Below, one piece after another: positions 8,482-17,157 of a stretch of DNA of 64,000 nucleotides. The position numbers were made by a program, and so were the translations under genes. The notes beneath the pieces were generated by a model that was given only the letters and a program-made list of their open reading frames with translations, did no database searches and had not been told where the DNA came from. Within the stretch, counting starts at the first letter, position 1; every line of letters begins with the position of its first letter. This stretch comes from Pseudomonas zanjanensis (GTDB lineage: Bacteria; Pseudomonadota; Gammaproteobacteria; Pseudomonadales; Pseudomonadaceae): positions 2,666,001-2,730,000 of the forward strand of contig NZ_JABWRB020000001.1 of the NCBI RefSeq assembly GCF_014268745.2, given 5' to 3'.

Positions 8482-9963
8482 ATGCCTGCTTCATCCAGCG
8501 CTCAAACCAGCGAGAGCACGACCCAGACCCTGTCCCTGCTGGACAAGATCATCGCCGAAGGCCGCATGGCCCACGACGACAGCCAGCAAGACTACGCCCG
8601 CGACATGCTGGCCGAATTCGCTACCCAGGTCCTCGACGAAGGCATGGCCATCGACAAGGACACCGTGGCGATGATCAACGACCGCATCAGCCAGATCGAC
8701 CAGTTGATCAGCGCCCAGCTCAACGAAGTGCTGCACCATCCCGAACTGCAGAAGCTCGAAGCCTCCTGGCGCGGGCTGCACCTGCTGGTGCAGAACACCG
8801 AAACCAGCACCCGGCTGAAATTGCGCCTGCTCAACGTCACCCAGAAAGAACTGCAGAACGACCTGGAAAAAGCCGTCGAATTCGACCAGAGCGCGCTGTT
8901 CAAGAAAATCTACGAAGAAGAATACGGCACCTTCGGCGGCCACCCGTTCAGCCTGCTGGTGGGTGACTACACCTTTGGCCGGCATCCGCAGGACATCGGC
9001 CTGCTGGAAAAACTCTCGAACGTCGCCGCCGCCGCGCACGCCCCGTTCATTGCCGCTGCCAGTCCGCGGTTGTTCGACATGACCAGCTTCACCGAACTGG
9101 CGATCCCCCGGGACCTGTCGAAGATCTTCGAGAGCCAGGAACTGATCAAGTGGCGCGCCTTCCGCGAAAGCGAAGACTCGCGCTACGTGTCCCTGGTGCT
9201 GCCGCACTTCCTGCTGCGCCTGCCCTACGGCCCGGACACGTTGCCGGTGGAGGGCATCAACTACGTCGAAGACGTCAACGGCACCGACCACAGCAAATAC
9301 TTGTGGGGCAATGCCGCCTGGACGCTGGCGCAACGCATCACCGAAGCCTTCGCCAAATATGGCTGGTGCGCGGCGATTCGCGGGGCCGAGGGCGGGGGCG
9401 CAGTCGAAGGCTTGCCGGCCCATACCTTCCGCACCAGTTCCGGCGACCTGTCGCTCAAATGCCCGACCGAAGTGGCGATCACCGACCGCCGTGAAAAAGA
9501 ACTCAACGACCTGGGATTCATCTCCCTGTGCCACAAGAAAAACAGCGACGTGGCGGTGTTCTTTGGCGGCCAGACCACCAACAAGGCCAAGGTCTACAAC
9601 ACCAACGAGGCCAACGCCAACGCGCGGATCTCGGCGATGTTGCCGTATGTGCTCGCGGCTTCGCGTTTCGCCCATTACCTGAAGGTGATCATGCGCGACA
9701 AGGTCGGCAGCTTCATGACCCGCGACAACGTACAGACCTACCTCAACAACTGGATCGCCGACTACGTGCTGATCAACGACAACGCGCCGCAAGAGATCAA
9801 GGCGCAGTATCCGTTGCGCGAAGCCCGGGTGGACGTCACGGAGGTGGCCGGCAAGCCTGGGGCCTACAAGGCCACGGTGTTCCTGCGGCCGCACTTCCAA
9901 TTGGAGGAGTTGACCGCCTCGATCCGCCTGGTGGCGACGTTGCCACCACCGGTAGCTGCCTGA
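8482..9963 (+). CDS. tssC: Type VI secretion sheath large subunit TssC (VipB)
   Basis: 493 aa. It contains the conserved sheath motifs LEASWRGLHLLVQNTET (about residues 92-108), VGDYTFGRHPQDIGLL, AAASPRLF and GFISLCHKKNSDVAVFFGG, all typical of VipB/EvpB. With TssB it builds the contractile sheath that fires the tube and is later disassembled by ClpV. A good ribosome-binding site (GGGAG) precedes the ATG. A 208-bp gap with a long inverted repeat separates it from hcp, unlike the tight spacing elsewhere in this operon. Confidence 0.97.
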   Translation: MPASSSAQTSESTTQTLSLLDKIIAEGRMAHDDSQQDYARDMLAEFATQVLDEGMAIDKDTVAMINDRISQIDQLISAQLNEVLHHPELQKLEASWRGLHLLVQNTETSTRLKLRLLNVTQKELQNDLEKAVEFDQSALFKKIYEEEYGTFGGHPFSLLVGDYTFGRHPQDIGLLEKLSNVAAAAHAPFIAAASPRLFDMTSFTELAIPRDLSKIFESQELIKWRAFRESEDSRYVSLVLPHFLLRLPYGPDTLPVEGINYVEDVNGTDHSKYLWGNAAWTLAQRITEAFAKYGWCAAIRGAEGGGAVEGLPAHTFRTSSGDLSLKCPTEVAITDRREKELNDLGFISLCHKKNSDVAVFFGGQTTNKAKVYNTNEANANARISAMLPYVLAASRFAHYLKVIMRDKVGSFMTRDNVQTYLNNWIADYVLINDNAPQEIKAQYPLREARVDVTEVAGKPGAYKATVFLRPHFQLEELTASIRLVATLPPPVAA

Positions 9964-9992
9964 CCAATAAAACCTTGGCGAGAACGCTTGTT

Positions 9993-10123
9993 GTGGCGAG
10001 GGGATTTATCCCCGTTGGGGCGCGAAGCGGCCCTGAATACCAGCAACCCGGTGTGTCAGGCAGATTGAGCTGACTGCTTAGGGGGCTGCTGCGCAGCCCA
10101 GCGGGGATGAATCCCCTCGCCAC
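9993..10123. repeat. REP-type long inverted repeat between tssC and hcp
   Basis: A 131-bp element starts with GTGGCGAGGGGATTTATCCC and ends with its imperfect reverse complement (23 of the outer 25 positions match), with a GC-rich inner part containing a second small dyad. It has the look of the dispersed intergenic repeats common in fluorescent pseudomonads. A related element with the same outer GTGGCGAGGG...CCCTCGCCAC ends occurs at 19775-19893. Here it sits inside the T6SS operon just upstream of hcp and could form a strong mRNA hairpin. Confidence 0.8.
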
Positions 10124-10171
10124 AGGTCCGGCATTGAACATCTCATTCGTCTTCTTCAGGAGTTCCACACA

Positions 10172-10669
10172 ATGGATGCAATCATTCTCGACCTCGGCGG
10201 CGACATCAAGGGCGACAGCCTGCTGGAGGGGTTCACGGACAAGATCGAGGTCATGTCCTACAGCCATAACGTGGCCATGCAGGTCACCAACGACGTCAGC
10301 AACTCGGAGCGCACCTCCGGCCGGCCCCACATCGGCGAATTCACCCTGACCAAATTCATCGACAGCTCCACCCCGTCGCTCAACGAATATTGCTGCGCCG
10401 GCAAGCCCATCCCGCAAGCCGTCGTCACCATCGGCCGCAACGCCGCCGAAGGCAGCGGCCAGATCATGCCCTTCATCGTCTATACCCTGACCAATGTCGT
10501 GCTGTCCAACGTCAGTGTCAGCGGCGGCACCGGCGGTAAACCCGTGGAAACCCTGTCGCTGAATTTCACCAAGATCAAATGGGAGCTCACCGCACAGAAA
10601 GACGACGGCACCAAAGAAGGCACGGCCGGCACGACCTGGGACCTGGCCGCCAACAAAATGACCAAGTAA
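10172..10669 (+). CDS. hcp: Type VI secretion tube protein Hcp
   Basis: 165 aa, the normal size of Hcp/TssD. Hexameric rings stack into the secreted tube. Family features visible are the N-terminal MDAIILDLGGDIKGDS, the VMSYSHNV segment, and the GEFTLTKFIDSSTPSL segment followed by the Tyr-Cys-Cys stretch. The length matches a plain ring-forming Hcp with no effector fused. A good Shine-Dalgarno (AGGAG) stands before the ATG. The gene follows the 131-bp inverted repeat, which may help give hcp its own mRNA level, as expected for the most abundant component. Confidence 0.96.
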   Translation: MDAIILDLGGDIKGDSLLEGFTDKIEVMSYSHNVAMQVTNDVSNSERTSGRPHIGEFTLTKFIDSSTPSLNEYCCAGKPIPQAVVTIGRNAAEGSGQIMPFIVYTLTNVVLSNVSVSGGTGGKPVETLSLNFTKIKWELTAQKDDGTKEGTAGTTWDLAANKMTK

Positions 10670-10682
10670 GGAAGCCGTGCCC

Positions 10683-11126
10683 ATGGCTGGCTTCGGGCTG
10701 CGCCCGCCCCTGTTCGAACGCCTGGCCAGCCCGGCGGACGATACCGGGCGGGCGTTCGACCGACAGGCGCTGCAAGACTCGGTGCACGCCGAGCTGTCGC
10801 GCCTGTTCAATACCCGTCGCGGCCCACGGACGCTGACCGAACCCCCGAGCATCCTCGACTACGGCATCGCCGACTGGACCGCGCTGCAACAACAGCGCAG
10901 CGATGACCGGCGGCAACTGACCCGGGAAATCCGCCAGGCCATCACTCACTTCGAACCGCGCCTGCGCCTGGGCGACGTCGAAGTCTGCCCGGTGCCGGGC
11001 CATCCGCAGCAACTGTGCATACGGCTGTCGGGCGAGCTGCGCGGCGACCTGCACGCCTGGCCCGTGGCCTTTGTCATCGAGCACGCCGGCGACGGCCTTG
11101 AGGTGCGCCATGAGCGACTCGATTGA
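10683..11126 (+). CDS. tssE: Type VI secretion baseplate protein TssE (gp25-like)
   Basis: 147 aa from the ATG at 10683; an in-frame GTG at 10677 is an alternative, both served by the AAGGAAG just after the hcp stop. TssE resembles phage T4 gp25, the baseplate component that nucleates sheath polymerisation. Visible family traits are ERLASP near the start, the SILDYGIADWTAL segment, and I-x-HFEPRL followed by a strand-rich C-terminus. It overlaps the start of tssF by 17 bp, which suggests translational coupling. Confidence 0.92.
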   Translation: MAGFGLRPPLFERLASPADDTGRAFDRQALQDSVHAELSRLFNTRRGPRTLTEPPSILDYGIADWTALQQQRSDDRRQLTREIRQAITHFEPRLRLGDVEVCPVPGHPQQLCIRLSGELRGDLHAWPVAFVIEHAGDGLEVRHERLD

Positions 11127-12900
11127 CCCGCAACTGCTGGACTATTACCAACGCGAACTGACCTGGTTGCGTCACGCCGGGAACCTGTTCGCCGAGCGTT
11201 ATCCCAAGGTCGCCCGGCGCCTGGAGCTGTCCCCCGGCGAGTGCCCCGACCCCCATGTCGAGCGCCTGCTGGAAGGGTTCGCCCTGCTGGCCGCGCGCTT
11301 GCAACGGCGGCTGGACGACGACTACGCCGAATTCAGCGATGCCCTGCTCGAACAGCTTTACCCGCTGGCCATGCGGCCCTTGCCGTCGTGCGCCATCGTG
11401 CAGTTCGAACCCGACCCGAGCAAAGGCAACTTGAACGAGGGCTATCCGCTGCCCCGCGATACGCCGCTGTTCGTCACCACCGACAAAGGCCAGAGCATTC
11501 ACTTTCGCACCACCGCCGCTGTCCATTTGTGGCCGGTACAGGTCAGCGAAGCATTGCTGCTGGGCAGCGATGAAGCCCAGGCATTGACCGGCGTGGTCCA
11601 GGCCCGCTCGGCCTTGCGCCTGGAATTGCGTTGCCTGGGGGAAAGCCAGTGGCCAACGCTGGGGATCGACTCGCTGCGGGTGCACCTGGCGGCGTCACCG
11701 ATGATCAACGCCGGGCTGTACGATCTGCTGGGCGCTCACGCCATCAAGGTCTTGGCCGGCGCGCCGGGAAGCGTGCCGGAACCGTTGGCTGGCCTGCCGC
11801 AGATCGTCGGCTTCGCCAGCGACCAGGTCTTGCTGCCAGACGAAGACGGCGTGCACCCGGGCATGCGCCTGCTGGCCGAATACTTTGCCTTTCCGGATAA
11901 ATTCAGCTTCTTCGACCTGCCCCTGGCCGGCGCCACCAGTGACAGCCAGTCCTTGTACCTGTACATCGTATTCGACCGCGCGCCCAGCAGTCGCCTGCCG
12001 CTCCAGGCCAGCGACATCGCCTTGGGCTGCACGCCGGTGATCAACCTGTTTCCCCGCACGTCCGAACCGCTGCGCCCGGACGGCACCCGTAGCGAGTACC
12101 GGCTGGTGGCCGACAGTCATCGGGAAAACAGCGTCGAGATCCACAGCATCCGGGGCATGCGCGCCATCTCCAGCCAGGGTGTGCGCAAAGTGCCGGCCTA
12201 TTACGGCAGCCAGCATGGCAACGAGCAAACTTGCTACTGGCATGCGCGCCGGGTCAGCGGCATGAGCCCGAACCGACTGGGCACCGACTTGATGATCAGC
12301 CTGGTGGACACCCAGTTCGACCCGCTGGCCGACACTCGCGACTACAGCCTCACCGCCGAACTGCTGTGCACCAACCGCCACCTGGCCCAAAGCCTGCCGG
12401 CCGGCACGCCCCTGGGTTTCGAGCGCCCGGGGCCGGTGGCCTGGGCGCGCCTGCGCAACCCACCCAGCCCGCAAAGCCTGCCGCGCCTGGACGGTGAATC
12501 GCGCTGGCGGCTGGTGTCGCAACTGACCCTCAACCATCTGTCACTGGTCGAAGGCCCCCAGGCACTCGACGCACTGCGCGAGATTCTCGAGTTACACAAC
12601 CTGCGGGATGAGGCCAGTGCTCACCGTCAGATCGGAGGGGTTGCGGGACTGGGCTGCGATCGGGTCATCGCCCATGTTGGCGAAGACGCCTGGCGCGGTT
12701 GGCGAAACGGCCTGGAGGTGCGCCTGCAACTGGATCCGCAACACTTCGTCGGCAGCAGCGCGGTGCTGTTCTCCGGGGTGCTGGCGCAGTTCTTTTCCCT
12801 TTACGCCACCGCCAATCGCTTCGTGCGCACCGTGCTGGTCCAGTCCGACAAGGAGGTGAAGACATGGCAACCCCAAGCCGGCAAACCCCTGGTGCTCTGA
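11110..12900 (+). CDS. tssF: Type VI secretion baseplate protein TssF
   Basis: 596 aa from the ATG at 11110. This start is chosen because MSDSIDPQLLDYYQRELTWLR is the conserved TssF N-terminus; the reading frame is open further upstream but only inside tssE. The pattern ERYPKVARRLEL...CPDPHVERLLEGFALLAAR, given here by its parts ERYPKVA and DPHVERLLEGFA, is diagnostic. TssF forms the baseplate wedge with TssG and TssE and contacts TssK and the VgrG hub. It overlaps tssE by 17 bp and tssG by 37 bp. Confidence 0.94.
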   Translation: MSDSIDPQLLDYYQRELTWLRHAGNLFAERYPKVARRLELSPGECPDPHVERLLEGFALLAARLQRRLDDDYAEFSDALLEQLYPLAMRPLPSCAIVQFEPDPSKGNLNEGYPLPRDTPLFVTTDKGQSIHFRTTAAVHLWPVQVSEALLLGSDEAQALTGVVQARSALRLELRCLGESQWPTLGIDSLRVHLAASPMINAGLYDLLGAHAIKVLAGAPGSVPEPLAGLPQIVGFASDQVLLPDEDGVHPGMRLLAEYFAFPDKFSFFDLPLAGATSDSQSLYLYIVFDRAPSSRLPLQASDIALGCTPVINLFPRTSEPLRPDGTRSEYRLVADSHRENSVEIHSIRGMRAISSQGVRKVPAYYGSQHGNEQTCYWHARRVSGMSPNRLGTDLMISLVDTQFDPLADTRDYSLTAELLCTNRHLAQSLPAGTPLGFERPGPVAWARLRNPPSPQSLPRLDGESRWRLVSQLTLNHLSLVEGPQALDALREILELHNLRDEASAHRQIGGVAGLGCDRVIAHVGEDAWRGWRNGLEVRLQLDPQHFVGSSAVLFSGVLAQFFSLYATANRFVRTVLVQSDKEVKTWQPQAGKPLVL

Positions 12901-13889
12901 ACCTGAGCGAACGGTTGCGGCGCGACCCGCAACGCTTCGAATGGCTCCAGGCCTTGCTGTTGCTCGAACGCGAACATCCCCAGGCCGAACCCCTGGGCAG
13001 CGGCACCGCGCCGCATGCCGAAGCCTTGCGCCTGCGTGGGCCGTTGACGCCGCTGTTCGCCGCCAGTGAAGTGGAGAGCCTGGGCCAGGAACCCGGCCTG
13101 CCGCCCACGTTGACCACACCGATCTTCGGCCTCGGTGGCCCGGACGGTCCGCTGCCCTACGCCTACCAGGAATGGCTACAACAACGGGCGCGGGCGAAGG
13201 ACCACGCCCCGGCGGAATTCCTCGACCTGTTCCAGCATCGCCTGCTCAGCCTGCTGTACAAGGTGATGCGCAAACATCGCATCGCCCTCGGTTTCACGGC
13301 GCCAGGCGCGTCCGCCGTACACGCGCAACTGCGCGCGTTGACCGGCCTGTTGCCCAAGGCCTTGCAGGAACGCCAGGCCGCACCTGACTCGGCGGTCCTG
13401 GCCTGCACCGCGCTGTATGCCGATGGCCGGCGCTCCCTGGAGGGGTTCGCGGCGATTGTCCGTGAACAGTTCGGCTTGCCCGTGGAGCTGAGCGCCTACG
13501 CAGGTGGCTGGCGTGAGATCCCGCCGGCCAGCCGTAGCCGCTTGCAACCGGGTGGGCGCAACCTGCGCCTGGGTCGCAACGCCGTGGCCGGCACTCGGGT
13601 CTGGGACGAACATGCCGGCGTGCGCCTGACTCTCGGCCCGCTGAGCACGGCCCAGGCCAGTGGATTGCTGCCCACCGGGGAAGCCCATCCGTTGCTCGCC
13701 AGCCTTTTTGCCTTGTATTTCGGCCCTGACCTGGATTGCACCCTGGCGCTGCTGATCCGCGGCGCCGGCCCACTGCAACTGGACCGTCAGGCCGCGCCAC
13801 GGTTGAACTGGAACGGTGGCCTGCAACGCCAGCCAACCCTCGCCGTGCAACGGATCGAAACTCGCCTTCGCCAGCCGGAGATCGCCTGA
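12864..13889 (+). CDS. tssG: Type VI secretion baseplate protein TssG
   Basis: 341 aa from the ATG at 12864, chosen because AAGGAGGTGAA lies just upstream and because LSERLRRDPQRFEWLQALLL is where TssG homologues begin; the open frame upstream of it lies inside tssF. Other family marks are LGGPDGPLPYAYQEW (about residues 91-105), EFLDLFQHRLLSLLY and GARLGRNAV-like FLLG region near residues 225-245. TssG is the partner of TssF in the baseplate wedge. It ends one base before the clpV start codon. Confidence 0.94.
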   Translation: MATPSRQTPGALNLSERLRRDPQRFEWLQALLLLEREHPQAEPLGSGTAPHAEALRLRGPLTPLFAASEVESLGQEPGLPPTLTTPIFGLGGPDGPLPYAYQEWLQQRARAKDHAPAEFLDLFQHRLLSLLYKVMRKHRIALGFTAPGASAVHAQLRALTGLLPKALQERQAAPDSAVLACTALYADGRRSLEGFAAIVREQFGLPVELSAYAGGWREIPPASRSRLQPGGRNLRLGRNAVAGTRVWDEHAGVRLTLGPLSTAQASGLLPTGEAHPLLASLFALYFGPDLDCTLALLIRGAGPLQLDRQAAPRLNWNGGLQRQPTLAVQRIETRLRQPEIA

Positions 13890-13890
13890 A

Positions 13891-16434
13891 ATGGAACTGG
13901 CCAGCCTGATCGGACGCCTCAACCCGGACAACCGCCGCGCCCTGGAACGGGCGGCACAACGCTGCCTGCAGCGCAGCCACCATTACGTGGAAATCGAACA
14001 CTTGTTATTGGAGTTGCTCGACATCGAGGGCGGTGACTTCGCCTGCCTGCTGCCGCGTTTCGGCCTGGAACGTGACGCGGTGGCAACGGAAACCAACAAG
14101 GCCCTGGACCTGTTCAAATCCGGCAGCACCCGTACGCCCGCCCTGTCGGCGCAAACCATTGGCCTGCTGGAAGATGCCGTGGTCCAGGCCAGTGTGCTGG
14201 GCCTGGACAGCATCCGCTCGGGGCTGTTGCTGCTGGCCCTGCTGGACCGTGACGAGCGCCGCAGCCTGTTGCTCAACAGCGCCTCGTCGTTGCTGCGTAT
14301 TCCCCGCGATGCCCTGCGCGCCCATCTATTGGAATGGACCGACAGCTCCCGTGAACATGTCGGTGGCGTGCGCACGGCCAAACCCGGCGAGGTCCCCCAG
14401 AAACAGGACCCGGTGCTGGACCAGTACACCCAGGACCTGACCGCCGACGCCCGCAACGGCCGCATCGACCCCATCGTCGGCCGCGACGGCGAGATCCGCC
14501 AGTGCATCGACATCCTCCTCAGGCGCCGGCAGAACAACCCGATCCTGGTGGGCGCGCCGGGGGTCGGCAAGACCGCCGTGGTGGAAGGCCTGGCCCTGCG
14601 CATCGCCGCCGGGGATGTGCCGCCGTCGTTGCAGGAAGTCACCCTGCGCGTACTCGACCTGGGCCTGTTGCAGGCCGGCGCCGGGGTCAAGGGCGAGTTC
14701 GAGCAGCGCCTCAAGGGCGTGATCGACGCGGTACGCAGCGCCGAAAAGCCGATTATCCTGTTCATCGATGAAGCCCACACGCTGATCGGCGCCGGCGGTG
14801 CGGAGGGCGGCAGCGACGCGGCCAATCTGCTCAAGCCAGCCCTGGCCCGGGGCGAACTGCGCACCCTGGCCGCCACCACCTGGCTGGAATACAAGAAATA
14901 CTTCGAGAAAGACCCGGCCCTGGCCCGCCGCTTCCAACTGGTTCAAGTCGAGGAGCCGGACGAACTCACCGCCGTGGAAATGCTCCGGGGCGTGGCGAGC
15001 AAACTGGAACAGCACCACGGCGTGCAGGTGTTGGACGCTGCCATCCACGAGGCGGTGAAGCTGTCCCACCGCTACATCTCCGGGCGCCAGTTGCCGGACA
15101 AGGCCATCAGCGTGCTCGACACCGCCTGCGCCCGGGTTGCCCTCGGCCAGCACGACGTGCCGCCGCCGCTGGAAAGCCTGCGCCACCGGCAGAACAGCCT
15201 CAAGGATGAAGTCGAACGCCTGCGCCGGGAACAGGCCACCGGTCTGGATCATCGCGAGCGCATCACCTTGCTGGAAAGCGAATCGACCAGCAACGTGCAG
15301 GCCATCCGCGAGCTGGAAATCCGCTGGGGCGAAGAGCGCGAAGCCGTGCGCGAACTGCTCGACACCCGGCGCGAACTGCTCGCCCTGAGCGAACGCGCCG
15401 ACAGTGAAAAAGCCGACACCGAGATCGATAATCGCATTGATCACCTGGCCGCCGAACTGCTGCGCCTGGAGGCGGGCCTGGATGCCATTCGCCAGGACGA
15501 TCCGCTGGTGCCCGAACAGGTGGACAGCAAGACCGTCGCCGCCGTGATCGCCGGATGGACCGGTATCCCCGTGGGCAAGATGCTCGCCGATGAAGCCCAT
15601 GCCGTGCGCACCCTCGGCCAGCGCATGGGCCAGCGAGTCATGGGCCAGGGCACGGCGCTGAACACCATCGCCCAACGCCTGCAAGCCTACCGCGCCGGCC
15701 TTACCGACCCGCAGAAACCGGTCGGCGTGTTCCTGCTGGTGGGCCCCACTGGCGTGGGCAAGACCGAAACCGCCTACGCCCTGGCCGATGCCTTGTACGG
15801 CGGTGAGCGCAACCTGATCAGCATCAACCTCTCGGAGTATCAGGAAGCCCACACCGTCAGCCAACTCAAAGGCGCCCCGCCCGGCTACGTCGGCTACGGC
15901 AGCGGCGGCGTGCTCACCGAAGCGGTGCGGCGCAAACCCTATTCCGTGGTGTTGCTGGATGAAATCGAGAAGGCCCACCCGGACGTGCTCGAAGCTTTCT
16001 ACAACGTTTTCGACAAAGGCCTGATGGAAGACGGCACCGGCCTGGTGGTGGATTTCAAGAACACCGTGATGCTCGCCACCAGCAACGTCGGCGCCGAACT
16101 GCTTTTGGACACGCCAGTGGCGCAACTGGGCAGCGACGCCTTCAACGAAGCCTTGCACAAGGTGCTGCTGCAAGCGTTTCGCCCGGCGTTTTTGGCGCGC
16201 ATGACGGTGGTGGCGTACCGGCCGCTGGATGAAGCGACGCTGGAAGGGATTGTGTTGGCGAAGTTGGAGAAATTGCGCGGGCGCTATAAGGCGGCGACGG
16301 GCAAGCAGTTCGAATTCGATGCGGGAATCGTCAAGGCTGTGTTGGCCAAGTGCAGCGCGGCGGGGGCACGGGATGTCGAGAATGTGTTGATGACGCAGGT
16401 GACGGGGAAGTTGGCGGAGTGGGTACTTGAGTAA
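13891..16434 (+). CDS. tssH: Type VI secretion AAA+ ATPase ClpV (TssH)
   Basis: 847 aa from the ATG at 13891, directly after the tssG stop. The N-terminal Clp repeat domain begins MELASLIGRLNPDNRRALE, with a family-typical TssC-binding role. Two AAA+ modules follow: Walker A GAPGVGKTAVV with Walker B ILFIDEAHTLIGAGG in the first, and VGPTGVGKTETA with LLDEIEKAHPDV in the second. A ClpB-like middle coiled coil lies between them (about residues 430-540). ClpV extracts TssC from contracted sheaths so that the subunits can be reused. All catalytic residues look intact. Confidence 0.97.
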   Translation: MELASLIGRLNPDNRRALERAAQRCLQRSHHYVEIEHLLLELLDIEGGDFACLLPRFGLERDAVATETNKALDLFKSGSTRTPALSAQTIGLLEDAVVQASVLGLDSIRSGLLLLALLDRDERRSLLLNSASSLLRIPRDALRAHLLEWTDSSREHVGGVRTAKPGEVPQKQDPVLDQYTQDLTADARNGRIDPIVGRDGEIRQCIDILLRRRQNNPILVGAPGVGKTAVVEGLALRIAAGDVPPSLQEVTLRVLDLGLLQAGAGVKGEFEQRLKGVIDAVRSAEKPIILFIDEAHTLIGAGGAEGGSDAANLLKPALARGELRTLAATTWLEYKKYFEKDPALARRFQLVQVEEPDELTAVEMLRGVASKLEQHHGVQVLDAAIHEAVKLSHRYISGRQLPDKAISVLDTACARVALGQHDVPPPLESLRHRQNSLKDEVERLRREQATGLDHRERITLLESESTSNVQAIRELEIRWGEEREAVRELLDTRRELLALSERADSEKADTEIDNRIDHLAAELLRLEAGLDAIRQDDPLVPEQVDSKTVAAVIAGWTGIPVGKMLADEAHAVRTLGQRMGQRVMGQGTALNTIAQRLQAYRAGLTDPQKPVGVFLLVGPTGVGKTETAYALADALYGGERNLISINLSEYQEAHTVSQLKGAPPGYVGYGSGGVLTEAVRRKPYSVVLLDEIEKAHPDVLEAFYNVFDKGLMEDGTGLVVDFKNTVMLATSNVGAELLLDTPVAQLGSDAFNEALHKVLLQAFRPAFLARMTVVAYRPLDEATLEGIVLAKLEKLRGRYKAATGKQFEFDAGIVKAVLAKCSAAGARDVENVLMTQVTGKLAEWVLE

Positions 16435-16445
16435 GGAGCAGGCTC

Positions 16446-17114
16446 ATGCGAATCGGTAGCTTCAACGTTGAAAAAAACGGCAAGTCTTCCACCCTGGAAA
16501 AGCAAACCCAAGTAGACATCTTTCTCTACAACTGCTGCTCCAGTAACTACTGGGATGCGGACATCGTGTTCTTGTGTGAAATACATTCGGCACAAATCGA
16601 CAACTACCGCTCGAACCTGGCGGCCATCTATAAGAATTACAGTGTCTATGCGTTTACGGGCGGCTACTCTAACGCCTACATCGTCATGGTCAAAAGCTTT
16701 GAGCAATTGCAAGTGATCAGCCAAGGCAGTCTGTTTACCCTGAACCGGGACCTGATTGCGGTGGAGGCCAACGGTGTGAAGGGCTATACCGGCTACGTGT
16801 TCCTTGCGCACTTCAAGTCTGGCCAGAACGGCGTGACCAAGAGCCAACTGAAATCCTGCACAGCCCTGGGCGGGAAATGGGTCGCGACAGGTGACCTGAA
16901 CCTGGATTATCAAAACGTAGGGCAGCTCGATACGGCGGGGCTTGCCTATGAGTGCTGGAACGGCCAGCAGACCCAGAGCAAGGGCGGCATTCTCGACTGG
17001 GTGCTGGCATCGGTGGACGTGAAGGTCGTGCCGGTCGACATCTCCGGACTTGCCCATGTGTTCGATATGTCCGGCCCCGATCATCGCCCCATCCTTTTCG
17101 ATGTGACGAGCTGA
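16446..17114 (+). CDS. Endonuclease/exonuclease/phosphatase-fold protein, candidate T6SS effector
   Basis: 222 aa. The arrangement matches the EEP (DNase I-like) superfamily: FNVEKN at residues 6-11 (metal-side Asn7), Glu45 in FLCEIH, His122 in LAHFKSG, Asp150 and Asn152 in ATGDLNLD, Asp184 in LDWVLAS, and Asp212-His213 in GPDHRPI. A complete set of metal and catalytic residues suggests an active phosphodiesterase, on DNA, RNA or a phosphoester; the substrate cannot be read from sequence. No signal peptide or membrane segment is seen. It lies 11 bp after clpV and just before vgrG, the usual place for T6SS cargo, and its base composition looks less GC-rich than its neighbours. No neighbouring immunity gene is evident. 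Confidence 0.78.
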   Translation: MRIGSFNVEKNGKSSTLEKQTQVDIFLYNCCSSNYWDADIVFLCEIHSAQIDNYRSNLAAIYKNYSVYAFTGGYSNAYIVMVKSFEQLQVISQGSLFTLNRDLIAVEANGVKGYTGYVFLAHFKSGQNGVTKSQLKSCTALGGKWVATGDLNLDYQNVGQLDTAGLAYECWNGQQTQSKGGILDWVLASVDVKVVPVDISGLAHVFDMSGPDHRPILFDVTS

Positions 17115-17157
17115 ACGACAACGGTCGCCGTTTTTCACGCCCTGCCGAGGACGCTTG

